From the NCBI RefSeq assembly GCF_010894435.1, contig NZ_JAAIXZ010000013.1:62001-126000 (forward strand): DNA of 64,000 nt, written 5' to 3'. The notes beneath the pieces are model-generated. The model did no database searches. It was not told the origin of the DNA and saw nothing but the letters and a program-made list of their open reading frames with translations. This document shows positions 1 through 8,577 of this stretch, piece after piece. How positions within the stretch are numbered: position 1 is the stretch's first letter; each line of letters opens with the position of its first letter. Source of the stretch: Pyxidicoccus trucidator (lineage in GTDB: Bacteria > Myxococcota > Myxococcia > Myxococcales > Myxococcaceae). The translations under genes and the position numbers were made by a program.

Positions 1-1239
1 CGCATCCTCCAGCGACTGGAACACCGTGCGCTCGCCGTCCAGCAGGTCCATGGCGTGCTGGGCGAAGTAGCCCATCTTCACGCTGCCACCCAGGGCCACC
101 GTGCCCTCGTCCGGCTGCGTGGAGCCCGTCACCAGCTTCAGCAGCGTGGACTTGCCCGCGCCGTTGACGCCCATGACACACCAGCGCTCCGTGCGCCGCA
201 CGAGGAAGTCCAGGCCCTCGTAGATGCTCCGGTTGCCGTAGCCCTTATGAACGCTCTTCAGGCTCACCACGTCCTCACCGGAGCGCGGCGCCGGCAGGAA
301 CTCGAACAGCACCGTGGTGCGGCGCTTGGGCGGCTCCACGCGCTCAATCTTCTCCAGCTTCTTCACGCGGCTCTGCACCTGCGCGGCGTGCGAGGCGCGT
401 GCCTTGAAGCGCTCGATGAACTTGATTTCCTTCGCGAGCATCGCCTGCTGGCGATCGAACTGCGCCTGCTGCTGCTTCTCGTTCTGCGCCCGCTGCTGCT
501 CGTAGAACTCGTAGTTGCCCGTGTACGTCGTCAGCGAGCCACCGTCGATTTCGATGACCTTGTTGACGATGCGGTTCATGAACTCGCGGTCGTGCGAGGT
601 CATCAGCAGCGCGCCCTCGTAGCCCTTGAGGAACTCCTCCAGCCAGATGAGGCTCTCCAGGTCCAGGTGGTTGCTGGGCTCGTCGAGGAGCATGGCGTCC
701 GGACGCATCAGGAGGATGCGGGCCAGGGCCACGCGCATCTTCCAACCGCCCGACAGCGCGCCCACGTCGCCGTCCATCATCTCCTGGCTGAAGCCCAGGC
801 CCGCGAGGATTTCCCGCGCCCGGCCCTCCAGGGCGTAGCCACCCAGCTCCTCGAAGCGCCCCTGGACCACGCCGTAGCGCTCGACGAGCTTGTCCATGTT
901 GTCCGCCTGGTCCGGGTCCCCCATGGCGGCTTCCAGCGCCTTCATCTCGGCGGCCACGGAGCTGACCGGGCCGGCGCCGTCCATGACCTCGGAGGCCGCG
1001 CTGCGGCCCTGCATCTCACCGACGTCCTGGCTGAAGTAGCCGATGGTGACACCCCGGTCGACGGCCACCTGGCCCTCGTCGGGGTGCTCCTGGTTCGTAA
1101 TCATGCGGAACAGGGTCGTCTTGCCGGCGCCGTTCGGACCGACCAGGCCCACCTTCTCGCCTTTGTGGAGCGCCGCGGAGGCCTCGATGAAGAGGATCTG
1201 CTGGCCATTCTGCTTGCCGATGTTGTCGAGACGGATCAT
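1..1239 (-). CDS. ABC-F family ATPase, C-terminus cut by window edge
   Basis: Soluble tandem-ATPase of the ABC-F class (Uup/EttA/YbiT group), which acts on ribosomes rather than as a transporter. The first 413 codons are visible from ATG at 1239; the rest lies left of the window. Domain 1 has Walker A GPNGAGKTTL, signature LSGGWKMRVALAR and Walker B LLLDEPSNHLD. A charged linker rich in Gln, Lys and Arg follows (the Uup/EttA-type linker), and then domain 2 with Walker A GVNGAGKSTL. No membrane segment is present, which agrees with ABC-F. It is transcribed away from the B3/B4-domain gene. The subfamily (translation factor or antibiotic protection) cannot be decided from the visible part. Confidence 0.93.
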   Translation of the reverse strand, partial: MIRLDNIGKQNGQQILFIEASAALHKGEKVGLVGPNGAGKTTLFRMITNQEHPDEGQVAVDRGVTIGYFSQDVGEMQGRSAASEVMDGAGPVSSVAAEMKALEAAMGDPDQADNMDKLVERYGVVQGRFEELGGYALEGRAREILAGLGFSQEMMDGDVGALSGGWKMRVALARILLMRPDAMLLDEPSNHLDLESLIWLEEFLKGYEGALLMTSHDREFMNRIVNKVIEIDGGSLTTYTGNYEFYEQQRAQNEKQQQAQFDRQQAMLAKEIKFIERFKARASHAAQVQSRVKKLEKIERVEPPKRRTTVLFEFLPAPRSGEDVVSLKSVHKGYGNRSIYEGLDFLVRRTERWCVMGVNGAGKSTLLKLVTGSTQPDEGTVALGGSVKMGYFAQHAMDLLDGERTVFQSLEDA

Positions 1240-1558
1240 GTGCGTGCGAGGGGGCCCGGAAAGCGGGTGCGGGCGCCCTTATGCCATGTAGGGCGCCACG
1301 GGAAGAATGTTCCGAACCTCCCGAAGGCGGGTTCTCTTTCCGGAGGCAGGCGGGCGGGCGGGCTCCCGGTGGAATGGCAGGGAGACCCACACCCCGCTCG
1401 GCCCCATCCCGGCCGGGCACGGGCACGGCCCCCGGGCGTCCTCGAAGGCCGGGCTCACGCGGAAATCCCCGCTCGGGGGCGGGCGCTTCCGCAGGACTGT
1501 CCACACTCGGGGCCGAGGCGCGCGCCCTGGCCTCGGCGCGTGGCGTAGAGTCCTCGCC
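1240..1558. other. Divergent intergenic region
   Basis: 319 bp between the divergent ABC-F ATPase and the B3/B4-domain gene, so it should hold both promoters. I see no convincing -35/-10 pair, RNA gene or strong inverted repeat. Reading frames here are GC-rich noise without family motifs. Confidence 0.5.
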
Positions 1559-2185
1559 GTGCTGACCGTCGACCCGCATCCCTCCCTGGACACGCTGGCC
1601 TTCACCACCGCATTCCCCGCGCCGCTGGGCTCGCTGCCCTCGCCGGAGTGGCTGGTGGCCCTGCTCAAGCCCGGCGCCTCCGCCCCCTTCTCCAGCGACG
1701 ACGCCGTGCGAGGCACCGTCCGCGACATGCTCCGCCACGGCGGCTACAAGCCCACCGGGCGCGGCAAGCCCGCCTCCGAGTACCTCGTGCGCGCCTCGGG
1801 TGACGGCTCGCTCGGCTCCATCAACACCGCCGTCGACGCCTGCAACGCCGTGTCCCTGCACAGCGGCCTGCCCATCAGCGTCGTGGACCTGGACCGCGCC
1901 CGCGCACCCTTCCGCGTCGGTATTGCCCCCGCCGGCTCGCAGTACGTGTTCAACGCCTCCGGGCAGAGCATCGACCTGGAGGGGCTGCTGTGCCTCTTCG
2001 ACGCGGAGGGGCCCTGCGCCAACGCGGTGAAGGACGCCCAGCGCACCAAGACGAACGCCGACACCCGCCGCACCCTCACCGTGCTGTGGGGCGCGAAGGA
2101 GCTGGGAGACCGCACCGCCCGCGCCTTCGCCTGGTACCGCGAGCTGCTGGAGCGCGCGGGCGCCACCGTGGAGCAACTGCCCTGA
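1559..2185 (+). CDS. B3/B4 tRNA-editing-domain protein
   Basis: 208-aa protein resembling the B3/B4 domain of the phenylalanyl-tRNA synthetase beta subunit, occurring alone. Such stand-alone proteins are presumed to act on or edit aminoacyl-tRNA; the substrate here is unknown. The pattern visible is a short helical N-terminus, then GSINTAVDACNAVSLHSGLPIS and a strand-rich middle, ending in LTVLWGAKELGDRT, all usual in this family. The start is GTG at 1559, because the sequence upstream is non-coding in character. The stop TGA at 2183 overlaps the probable beginning of the phosphotransferase gene, so the two are probably co-translated. Confidence 0.8.
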   Translation: MLTVDPHPSLDTLAFTTAFPAPLGSLPSPEWLVALLKPGASAPFSSDDAVRGTVRDMLRHGGYKPTGRGKPASEYLVRASGDGSLGSINTAVDACNAVSLHSGLPISVVDLDRARAPFRVGIAPAGSQYVFNASGQSIDLEGLLCLFDAEGPCANAVKDAQRTKTNADTRRTLTVLWGAKELGDRTARAFAWYRELLERAGATVEQLP

Positions 2186-3288
2186 GCGCCCCGGACCTGG
2201 AGCTGCTCCTCGCGGATGGAGCGCGTGCCCTCTCCGCCGCGTGGGGACGGCCCGTGCTCCTCGGCGCGCCCCAGGTCCTGCGCACCCAGTCCCGCTGTGA
2301 CGTCGTCCGCGCCTCCGTGCGCGGCGGTGACGTGCCCACCGTCATCCTCAAGCACTTCCGCGACGACCCGGTGCTCGGCCTGGACGAGTGGACCGGCCTG
2401 GAGCTGCTCGGCCGCCTCAACCTCACCACCGCCCCGGGACTCATCGCCGGGGACGTGGCCACGCGCCTGTTCGTCCTCGAGGACCTGGGCACCGGTCCCA
2501 GCCTGGAGGAGCTCCTCACCGGCAATGACCCGCGCGCCGCCTCGGGCGGGCTGCTCGCCGTGGCGCGCCTCACCGGACAGATGCACGCGCGCACCCTGAG
2601 CGTGCAGGCGGACTTCGACCTCATCCGCCACACGCTGAGCCCCCGCCCCTCGCGTGTGCGCATCGACAACGCGCGCTACCTGCTGGACCACGAGGAGCGG
2701 CTGCACCGCTGGGTGACGGCCACCGGCGCCAGGGAGGACCCGGGCACCCACGAGGACCTGGAGGTGCTCGCCCGCGAGCTGGCCGACCCCGGCCCCTTCC
2801 TCTCGCTGACCCACGGGGACATGGCGCCGGGCAATGCCATCTTCACGCCCGGCGGCCCGCGCCTGCTCGACTTCGAGTACTGCGGCATGCGCCACGCCCT
2901 GTACGACACGCTGATGTGGCTGCTGGTGGTGCCGCTGCCCGACGAGCTCATCTCCCGCGCGGAGCTGACGTACCGCATCGCCTGCTCGCAGGGCTGCGAC
3001 GCGGCGCAGGTGGACTCCACGTGGATGCGCGCCCGCGCGTCCGTGGTCGCCGCGCGCACGGTGAACATGTTCCAGTGGATTCCCCCCAGGGCCCTGGAGA
3101 AAGACCGCGAGTGGGCCCCGGGCTTCTCCGAGCGCGCCGCGCTGCTGCGACACCTCGCGCGCTGCCGGGCCGTGCTGGAGCCCGCGAATCCCGTGCCCGC
3201 GCTGGCGCGCACGCTGGCGTCGCTGGAGTCACGGCTCATCGAGCGGTGGCCGGAGACTCCCGCGTTCACCTGGCCCGCGTTCCGGTAG
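2182..3288 (+). CDS. Phosphotransferase (APH/choline-kinase fold)
   Basis: About 368 aa with the aminoglycoside/choline kinase fold. The catalytic loop is LTHGDMAPGN (Brenner motif HGDxxxxN) and the metal-binding motif is LLDFEY. Such enzymes phosphorylate small molecules with ATP; the substrate is not predictable here. Protein-like sequence (DLELLLADGARALSAAWGRP) begins immediately after the stop of the B3/B4 gene. The start is uncertain: no ATG fits. A CTG at 2182 overlapping the upstream TGA, a GTG at 2254 (which would drop conserved-looking residues) or a GTG far inside the upstream gene are the options. The next gene begins 4 bp after its stop, so this looks like an operon. Confidence 0.8.
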   Translation: MSAPDLELLLADGARALSAAWGRPVLLGAPQVLRTQSRCDVVRASVRGGDVPTVILKHFRDDPVLGLDEWTGLELLGRLNLTTAPGLIAGDVATRLFVLEDLGTGPSLEELLTGNDPRAASGGLLAVARLTGQMHARTLSVQADFDLIRHTLSPRPSRVRIDNARYLLDHEERLHRWVTATGAREDPGTHEDLEVLARELADPGPFLSLTHGDMAPGNAIFTPGGPRLLDFEYCGMRHALYDTLMWLLVVPLPDELISRAELTYRIACSQGCDAAQVDSTWMRARASVVAARTVNMFQWIPPRALEKDREWAPGFSERAALLRHLARCRAVLEPANPVPALARTLASLESRLIERWPETPAFTWPAFR

Positions 3289-3292
3289 CGCC

Positions 3293-3691
3293 ATGTCCCT
3301 GGACCTGGACGCTCGCTGCGCGACCCACCCGCAGGTCTCCGCCACCGCCGTGTGCCATCGGTGTGGCCGCTTCGTGTGCGACTCGTGCGCGCGGCCCGTC
3401 GAGAACGACGTGCTGTGTGGCGATTGCGTCTGGCGTCAGGCACTGGCGCCTGAGGTGTCCTCGCGGGCCTGGGTGGCCTTCGGGCTCGGCCTCGCGGGGT
3501 TGCTGTGCGGGCTGGTGCCCGGAATGGTCGGCTGGGTGGTGGCGGAGTCGGAGCTGCGGCGCATCAAACGGGGCGAGGCCCCCGTGGGCGGGCGCACGTT
3601 CGCCGAAGCGGCGCGGCTCATCGGGAAGGTCTGCACCGCCGCGCTGGTCTTGATGGTACTGGGGTGGTTGCAGTGGCTCTCCAGCCGCTGA
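3293..3691 (+). CDS. Zinc-finger membrane protein
   Basis: 132-aa protein. An N-terminal B-box-like zinc-binding segment has CATHP, CHRCG, CDSCA and CGDC within the first 45 residues. A DUF4190-like region follows: a hydrophobic hairpin at about residues 58-85 (FGLGLAGLLCGLVPGMVGWVVA) and a second segment near the C-terminus (ALVLMVLGWLQWL). The arrangement, a small cytoplasmic zinc module tethered to the inner membrane, is common in myxobacteria but has no assigned function. It starts 4 bp downstream of the phosphotransferase. Confidence 0.75.
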   Translation: MSLDLDARCATHPQVSATAVCHRCGRFVCDSCARPVENDVLCGDCVWRQALAPEVSSRAWVAFGLGLAGLLCGLVPGMVGWVVAESELRRIKRGEAPVGGRTFAEAARLIGKVCTAALVLMVLGWLQWLSSR

Positions 3692-3708
3692 GGTAGGGAG
3701 ACTCCTCC

Positions 3709-4233
3709 ATGTCCGACGAAGCCCGTGGCTACTTGAGCCGGCAGTTCGAGATTGCGTGGATGCTCACGAGCTATCACCTCGACGGCCTGTCCACCGAGGA
3801 GTGTCTGTGGCGGCCCGCGCCGCAGGGGTTGCACGTGCACCCGGCACCCGATGGCACTTGGCGCGCCGACTGGCCCGAGCGCGAGGGCTATGACATCGGC
3901 CCGGCGAGCATCGCCTGGGTGACGTGGCATATCGGCTTCTGGTGGTCCATGGCGCTCGACCACTCCTTTGGTGACGCGACGCTCGCACGCGAGGACGTGC
4001 CGTGGCCGGGGGATGCGGACGGCGTACGCCGGTGGCTCGGCGAGCTGCGGGAACGGTGGCTCCGGGCAATCGAGCAGCTCACGGAGGACGACCTGCGCTC
4101 GACTGCGCGAACCCGCTGGCCGTTCCAGGACCGCCCGTTCGGTGACGTCGTCGCGTGGGCCAACCTCGAGCTGATGAAGAACGCCGCCGAGCTCGGCTAC
4201 GCGCGCTTCCTCTACGCCGTCCGGGCCCGCTGA
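3709..4233 (+). CDS. DinB-family protein
   Basis: 174-aa four-helix-bundle protein of the DinB/YfiT superfamily (DinB_2 type). Members are metal-dependent transferases acting on thiols such as bacillithiol or mycothiol, or are uncharacterised. Visible family features are SYHLDGLSTEECLWRP near the N-terminus, ASIAWVTWHIGFWWS in helix 2 and WANLELMKNAAELGYARFL in the last helix. The last helix lacks the HxxxH pair seen in many metal-binding DinB proteins, so only two of the usual three His ligands are obvious. ATG at 3709 follows the purine-rich ggtagggag, 17 bp after the zinc-finger gene. Confidence 0.82.
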   Translation: MSDEARGYLSRQFEIAWMLTSYHLDGLSTEECLWRPAPQGLHVHPAPDGTWRADWPEREGYDIGPASIAWVTWHIGFWWSMALDHSFGDATLAREDVPWPGDADGVRRWLGELRERWLRAIEQLTEDDLRSTARTRWPFQDRPFGDVVAWANLELMKNAAELGYARFLYAVRAR

Positions 4234-4291
4234 GACGGCAGCCGGGCGCACCGGTCCTCGCGGGCCTGGGCTGGGGACATGCCGCCTTCTC

Positions 4292-4323
4292 CAACAACCT
4301 TGTTGCCCAACAACCTTGTTGCC
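4292..4323. repeat. Perfect 16-bp tandem duplication with palindromic core
   Basis: CAACAACCTTGTTGCC occurs twice back to back (4292-4307 and 4308-4323). Each unit contains the inverted repeat AACAA-CC-TTGTT. Its AT-rich core stands out from the GC-rich surroundings. Two adjacent palindromes look like paired operator sites for a dimeric regulator, but no regulator gene is adjacent. Confidence 0.7.
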
Positions 4324-4460
4324 CATGAGCTGGGCGCGCGGAATCCGGTCCATCGTGGGTCGGGGTCGAGTCCTCCAGGTCGAGGGCTTCGGGCTGTTCG
4401 CACTCGTCGGTGCCGCCTGCTGTCAGGCCGGGCGGGAGACCGGGGCCCCGGCCGCTCCTC

Positions 4461-4484
4461 CGTGGAAGGAACGTTCGTTCCACG
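4461..4484. promoter_or_regulatory. Hairpin upstream of SGNH hydrolase gene
   Basis: Arms CGTGGAA (4461-4467) and TTCCACG (4478-4484) flank a 10-nt centre that itself contains GGAACG-TT-CGTTCC. It lies 91 bp before the hydrolase ATG. It could be an operator or the terminator of the upstream operon; there is no T-run. Confidence 0.45.
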
Positions 4485-4574
4485 GTCCCCCGTGCATCGG
4501 GGCCTCGGGGGCTTTATCGCCAGGGACACTCAATTTCCCTGACGCGACCCACGGGTTGCTCCGCCCCTACACTC

Positions 4575-5348
4575 ATGCCGCTCCTCATCCTGCTGACCCT
4601 GGCCATGGCGCTGGGCCTGGGCTCGGCCGCGCTGGCTTCCTCCCGCGCCCAGCTCTCGCCACGGGAGCCCACCGCCACCGAGGCTTCACGCGCCTCCGTC
4701 ATCCTGAGCACGCCCATCCGCTACGCAGCCCTGGGCGCGTCCGACACCGTGGGCGTGGGCAGCCGTGCTCCATCGCGCGAAAACTGGACCGCGCGCCTCC
4801 GCGCCGCGCTGCCCGCGGACACCGTGTATGGCCGCTTCGCCCGCAGCGGCATCACGCTGGGGGATGCGGCCGACGTCGAGGTGCCTCGCGCCATCGCCTT
4901 CCAGCCCACGCTCGTGACGATGTGGCTGTCGGTGAACGACGCATTGCGCCCCGTGCCGCTGCCCACCTACCAGAAGTCACTCCACGCCACGCTCGAACGG
5001 CTGACGCGCGAGACGAACGCCCAGGTGGTGCTGCTCAACGTCCCGGACCTCGCCACGCTCGCCGGCTCCCATGCCACGGGCGAGATGCGCGCGAAGCTTC
5101 GCGAGCAGATGCGTGCATGGAATGAGGCCATCAACGCCACGGCCCGCTCCTTCGGCTCGCGCGTCCTCGTCGTGGACCTGCTCCCGGCCTCGCGCGAGCT
5201 GACCGAGCACGCCGAGTGGATTTCCTCCGACGGCTTCCACCCGAGCCCCGAGGGCTACCAGAAGCTCGCCGACCTCACGCTCCAGGCCATGCAGCGCGCC
5301 GGGTGGCTGCCGCCCCTGAGCGCTCGCGCACAGCCCTGGCATGGGTGA
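4575..5348 (+). CDS. SGNH/GDSL-type hydrolase, secreted or membrane-anchored
   Basis: 257-aa esterase/lipase-like protein. A signal sequence or anchor (MPLLILLTLAMALGLGSAALA) precedes the hydrolase. The block I nucleophile motif is ALGASDTVGVG (GDS-like with Ser), the block III region is LSVNDA with the conserved Asn, and the block V Asp-His pair sits in SSDGFHPSPEGYQKLA. The fold is that of the GDSL esterases; the substrate is unknown. ATG at 4575 was chosen because it begins the hydrophobic leader; the open frame extends to 4410 but upstream is not protein-like. The gene converges on the kelch lipoprotein gene. Confidence 0.85.
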   Translation: MPLLILLTLAMALGLGSAALASSRAQLSPREPTATEASRASVILSTPIRYAALGASDTVGVGSRAPSRENWTARLRAALPADTVYGRFARSGITLGDAADVEVPRAIAFQPTLVTMWLSVNDALRPVPLPTYQKSLHATLERLTRETNAQVVLLNVPDLATLAGSHATGEMRAKLREQMRAWNEAINATARSFGSRVLVVDLLPASRELTEHAEWISSDGFHPSPEGYQKLADLTLQAMQRAGWLPPLSARAQPWHG

Positions 5349-5358
5349 AGCATGAGGG

Positions 5359-5382
5359 GGCGCACGGCGGTTCCCGTGCGCC
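5359..5382. terminator. Bidirectional terminator hairpin
   Basis: Perfect arms GGCGCACGG (5359-5367) and CCGTGCGCC (5374-5382) with a 6-nt loop sit between two convergent stop codons (5348 and 5396). There is no strong T-run, which is usual in this GC range. Confidence 0.65.
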
Positions 5383-5395
5383 ACCCTTCACTTCT

Positions 5396-8368
5396 CTACT
5401 GAGCGCTGAAGACGAGGTCGTCCTTGTCGTCGAACTGCCCGGTGGGGCACGGGCTGCTCGTGCCACCGTAACGGAACACCGCGCGCACCACCTGAGTGGA
5501 GCCGGCCGGCAGCGTGTAGGTCACCGACAGGCTCTGGAGACCACTGGCCGGCGCGCTGGCCGTCCCGACGAGCGTCCACACAGGCGACGCGGCACTGGGC
5601 GCGGAGTACACGTCCAGCACGTCCGACGTGCTGAACGCCCAAACGGTGGCGGTGAGCCGCGCCGCCGTGCCCGCGCGGAGCGCCCCACCATCCACGGTGG
5701 CGAGGACGAGCCGGTCGAGGGACTCGTCCCCGTGGAAGGTGCCCGTGGCTCCGTCCGCGCAGCTGCTCCCCACCGTGTTGGGCGCGTTCAGCTCGGGGCC
5801 CAGGTTGGCCCGGCCGGTGAGCAGGGTGCCCGAGTCACAGCTCGGCCCCACCACCCCCGCGCAGGACGGCGCCCGCCACGTGGCGCTGTAGGTCGCCTGG
5901 ATGGGGCCACCCGTCCCCGGAGCGGTGATGCTGGCCGTCTGGGAGGACGCGGAGTTGCCCGGCACGTCCCAGGCCACCGCGTGCACGGTATGCGTTCCCG
6001 CCGACACCGACCCCGCGTTCCACGCCACCGAATACGGCGCGCTCGTGTCCGTACCGGCGGCCTGGCCGTCGACGTAGAACGTGACGCTCTGGATGCCCGA
6101 GTAGTCCTGCGCCGTGGCCGCCAGCGTCACCGTGCCACTCACCGTGGCGCCGTTGAGCGGGCTGTCCAGCGTCACGGACGGCGCCGTGTTGTCCACCACA
6201 TTCACCTGGAGTGCCGACACCGTCACATTGCCTGCGGCGTCGTAGGCGCGTGCCGTCAGCAGGTGGGAGCTGGCCGGCGTCGCCAGCAGCGTGTTCCACG
6301 TCACCGAGTACGGCACAGTGGTGTCGGAGCCCACGAGCGCCGGCAGCGCTCCCGGGGTGTTGGTCTGCACGTAGAACTCGACGCGCGTGACACCGACGTC
6401 GTCGTTCGCAGTGGCCTGGAGCACCACCTGGCCACGGACCGTCGCTCCCGGGGCGGGAGACGTGAGGGAGACGGTGGGCGACTGCGTGTCGACAGGATTC
6501 ACGACCGGGAAGACCAGGTCGTCACGGTCATTGTAGGACCCTGCCACGCACGGCCCCACCGAGCTGCCATAGCGGAAGACTCCGCGCACGGCCTGCCGGG
6601 CGCCGTTCGGCAGCACGAAGCTCGTCGAGAGCACCTGCGAGCCCGCCATGGTCGGAGAGACCGTCGCGACGAAGACCCAGCTCGGGTTGGACGCATCCGC
6701 GGCGGAGTAGATGTCGAGGTAGTCCGTCGAGAAGCCGGAGAAGGCCCACACCGTCGCGTCGACGATGACCGTCCTGCCCGCGGTGAACGGACCGCCATCA
6801 AGGCTCCGCACCTTGAGCCGGTCCAGCGACTCGTCCACGTGGAAGCTGCCGCCCGTGCCGTCGGCGCAGGTGCCTCCGAGGGTGTTGGGCGCGTTCGGCT
6901 CGGCGCCCACGGAGCCACGGCCCACGAGCAGCGTGCCCGAGTCACAGGTGGAGAGCTCCCCCGTGCAGGCGGGGACCTTCAGCGTCGCGTCGTACTGCGC
7001 ATTCCCCGGCTGCCCGGGCACACAGACTCCCGGACCCGTGTCACAGGTGGAGCCGGCGCCGCAGGTGCCACAGTCCAGCGTGCCACCGCAGCCATCCGAC
7101 ATGGCGCCGCACGTGCGGTTCTGCGCCGCACACGTGGTGGGCACGCACACGCAGACATTGGACGCCGAGCACGCCTGGCCCGCGCCGCAGGTACCACAGC
7201 TCAGCGTGCCGCCGCAGCCGTCGGGAATGGTGCCGCAGTTCTTGCCCTGCGCCGCACACGTGGTGGGCGCGCACGTCGAGAGGGAGATGAGCTCCGCGAC
7301 CTGGGGATTGTTGATGACCATGCTGCTGCCCGGGGCGGTGCTGTACGAGCCGCCCACCACCAGCGCGTCGCCCGTGGCCAGTTGGACCATCCGCGCGTAT
7401 TCACGCTTCTGGGCGAGGACCGGCCCCTGCATCCACGTGCCCGTGGCGGGGTGGTAGCGCTCGACCGAGCCGAGCGTCACACCCGGGCCGCCGTAGCCGC
7501 CCGCGACCAGCACCGTGCCATCCGCCAGCACCGTTCCGGCCATGTGCATGCGGTAACTGTTCGCCATCGAGCCGGTGGTCGTGAACTGGAGCAGCGCGGG
7601 GTCGAACAGCTCCGTTGTCTGCTGGCTGCCGCCGGTGAAGAGCACCCGGCCATCCTGCAGCAGCGCCGCCAGGTGGTTGATGCGCCCGTTGGCGGACGTC
7701 CCCACCTTGGTGAAGGTGTTCGACGCCGGGTCGAACAGCTGCGCTCCGGGCGAGCACATCAGCAGCACGCGCCCATCCAGCAGCAGCGTGGCGGTGCCCT
7801 GCGCACAGCTGTAGTGCGAGTTACCCGCGGACGACCAGGTGCCCGTGGCTGGGTCATAGATTTCCGCGGAGCTGACGGCGACACCGCCCGTGCTCTGCCC
7901 CCCCATCATCAGCACGCGTCCGTCCGCCAGCCGCGCGCTCTGCGCTCGCTGGCGGCCCGTGGTGAGAGAGCCCGTGGGGGTCCACGTGTTCGTCTGCGGC
8001 TCAAACAGCTCCGCCGAGGGGAGGTAGCCGTACGGGTTTCCTCCCATCCCACCCGCGGCCAGCACCCTTCCATCCGCCAGGGTGATGAGGCTGTGGAAGG
8101 TACGGGGCGTGTTCAGGGGCGGCGTGGCCGTCCAGGTGTTCGTGGAGGGGTTGTAGAACTCAGACTTGCTGCTGTCCGCGACGAGCGCGCGCCCGTCGTT
8201 CAGCAGCACGAGCTCGGGATACTGATGCGAGGTACTCGTCGGGCCGGTGAACCCGCTGAGTTCCTGCGACAGCGTCGCGGTGGAGGTTTCGGACGACTCG
8301 GGCTCGACCACTCCACAGGCAACGAGCAGGCAGCTCGCCAGGATGGCGAGTGTGTGACGACTGAACAT
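5396..8368 (-). CDS. Kelch-repeat lipoprotein with Cys-rich and Ig-like domains
   Basis: 990-aa surface or outer-membrane lipoprotein. The signal peptide ends in lipobox LLVAC (Cys18). Residues of about 45-365 form a kelch beta-propeller with repeated DGRVLxxGG and TNTWTPTG blocks. Next come two Cys-rich units (CGGTLSCGTCGAG and CGGTLDCGTCGAG), as found in many myxobacterial surface proteins. The C-terminal half holds two copies of one beta-rich domain, each with CDSGTLLxGR, NAPNTxG and FHxDESLDRL (about 455-615 and 815-990), flanking two bacterial Ig-like domains (SPxxGATVxGxVxLxATA). A role in binding surface polysaccharide or protein is likely from the domains; no catalytic motif is visible. 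Confidence 0.85.
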   Translation of the reverse strand: MFSRHTLAILASCLLVACGVVEPESSETSTATLSQELSGFTGPTSTSHQYPELVLLNDGRALVADSSKSEFYNPSTNTWTATPPLNTPRTFHSLITLADGRVLAAGGMGGNPYGYLPSAELFEPQTNTWTPTGSLTTGRQRAQSARLADGRVLMMGGQSTGGVAVSSAEIYDPATGTWSSAGNSHYSCAQGTATLLLDGRVLLMCSPGAQLFDPASNTFTKVGTSANGRINHLAALLQDGRVLFTGGSQQTTELFDPALLQFTTTGSMANSYRMHMAGTVLADGTVLVAGGYGGPGVTLGSVERYHPATGTWMQGPVLAQKREYARMVQLATGDALVVGGSYSTAPGSSMVINNPQVAELISLSTCAPTTCAAQGKNCGTIPDGCGGTLSCGTCGAGQACSASNVCVCVPTTCAAQNRTCGAMSDGCGGTLDCGTCGAGSTCDTGPGVCVPGQPGNAQYDATLKVPACTGELSTCDSGTLLVGRGSVGAEPNAPNTLGGTCADGTGGSFHVDESLDRLKVRSLDGGPFTAGRTVIVDATVWAFSGFSTDYLDIYSAADASNPSWVFVATVSPTMAGSQVLSTSFVLPNGARQAVRGVFRYGSSVGPCVAGSYNDRDDLVFPVVNPVDTQSPTVSLTSPAPGATVRGQVVLQATANDDVGVTRVEFYVQTNTPGALPALVGSDTTVPYSVTWNTLLATPASSHLLTARAYDAAGNVTVSALQVNVVDNTAPSVTLDSPLNGATVSGTVTLAATAQDYSGIQSVTFYVDGQAAGTDTSAPYSVAWNAGSVSAGTHTVHAVAWDVPGNSASSQTASITAPGTGGPIQATYSATWRAPSCAGVVGPSCDSGTLLTGRANLGPELNAPNTVGSSCADGATGTFHGDESLDRLVLATVDGGALRAGTAARLTATVWAFSTSDVLDVYSAPSAASPVWTLVGTASAPASGLQSLSVTYTLPAGSTQVVRAVFRYGGTSSPCPTGQFDDKDDLVFSAQ

Positions 8369-8577
8369 GCATTTTCCTCGATGCCGCGTTCCTTCGCGGC
8401 GGTTGTTCGCACTGCATGGGACTCGGAGCGCACTTGCTCAGTGATGTCCCCGAAACGAGCGAGCAGGCTGAGGAACCTTGCACGTAGGGCTGACATCGAG
8501 ATGACGGGGTGCCAGTACCCACCTCGTTCCAACCCATGCCGTTGTGGGCGCCGCGGGCCGTCTCCTAGGCTCAGCGC

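Larger units (their letters stand above)
4234..4574. other. Intergenic region with repeats
   Basis: 341 bp between the DinB and SGNH hydrolase genes. It contains a perfect 16-bp tandem duplication and a strong hairpin, both listed separately. Otherwise no coding sequence or RNA gene was seen. The frame upstream of the hydrolase start is open but has no protein-like content. Confidence 0.55.
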
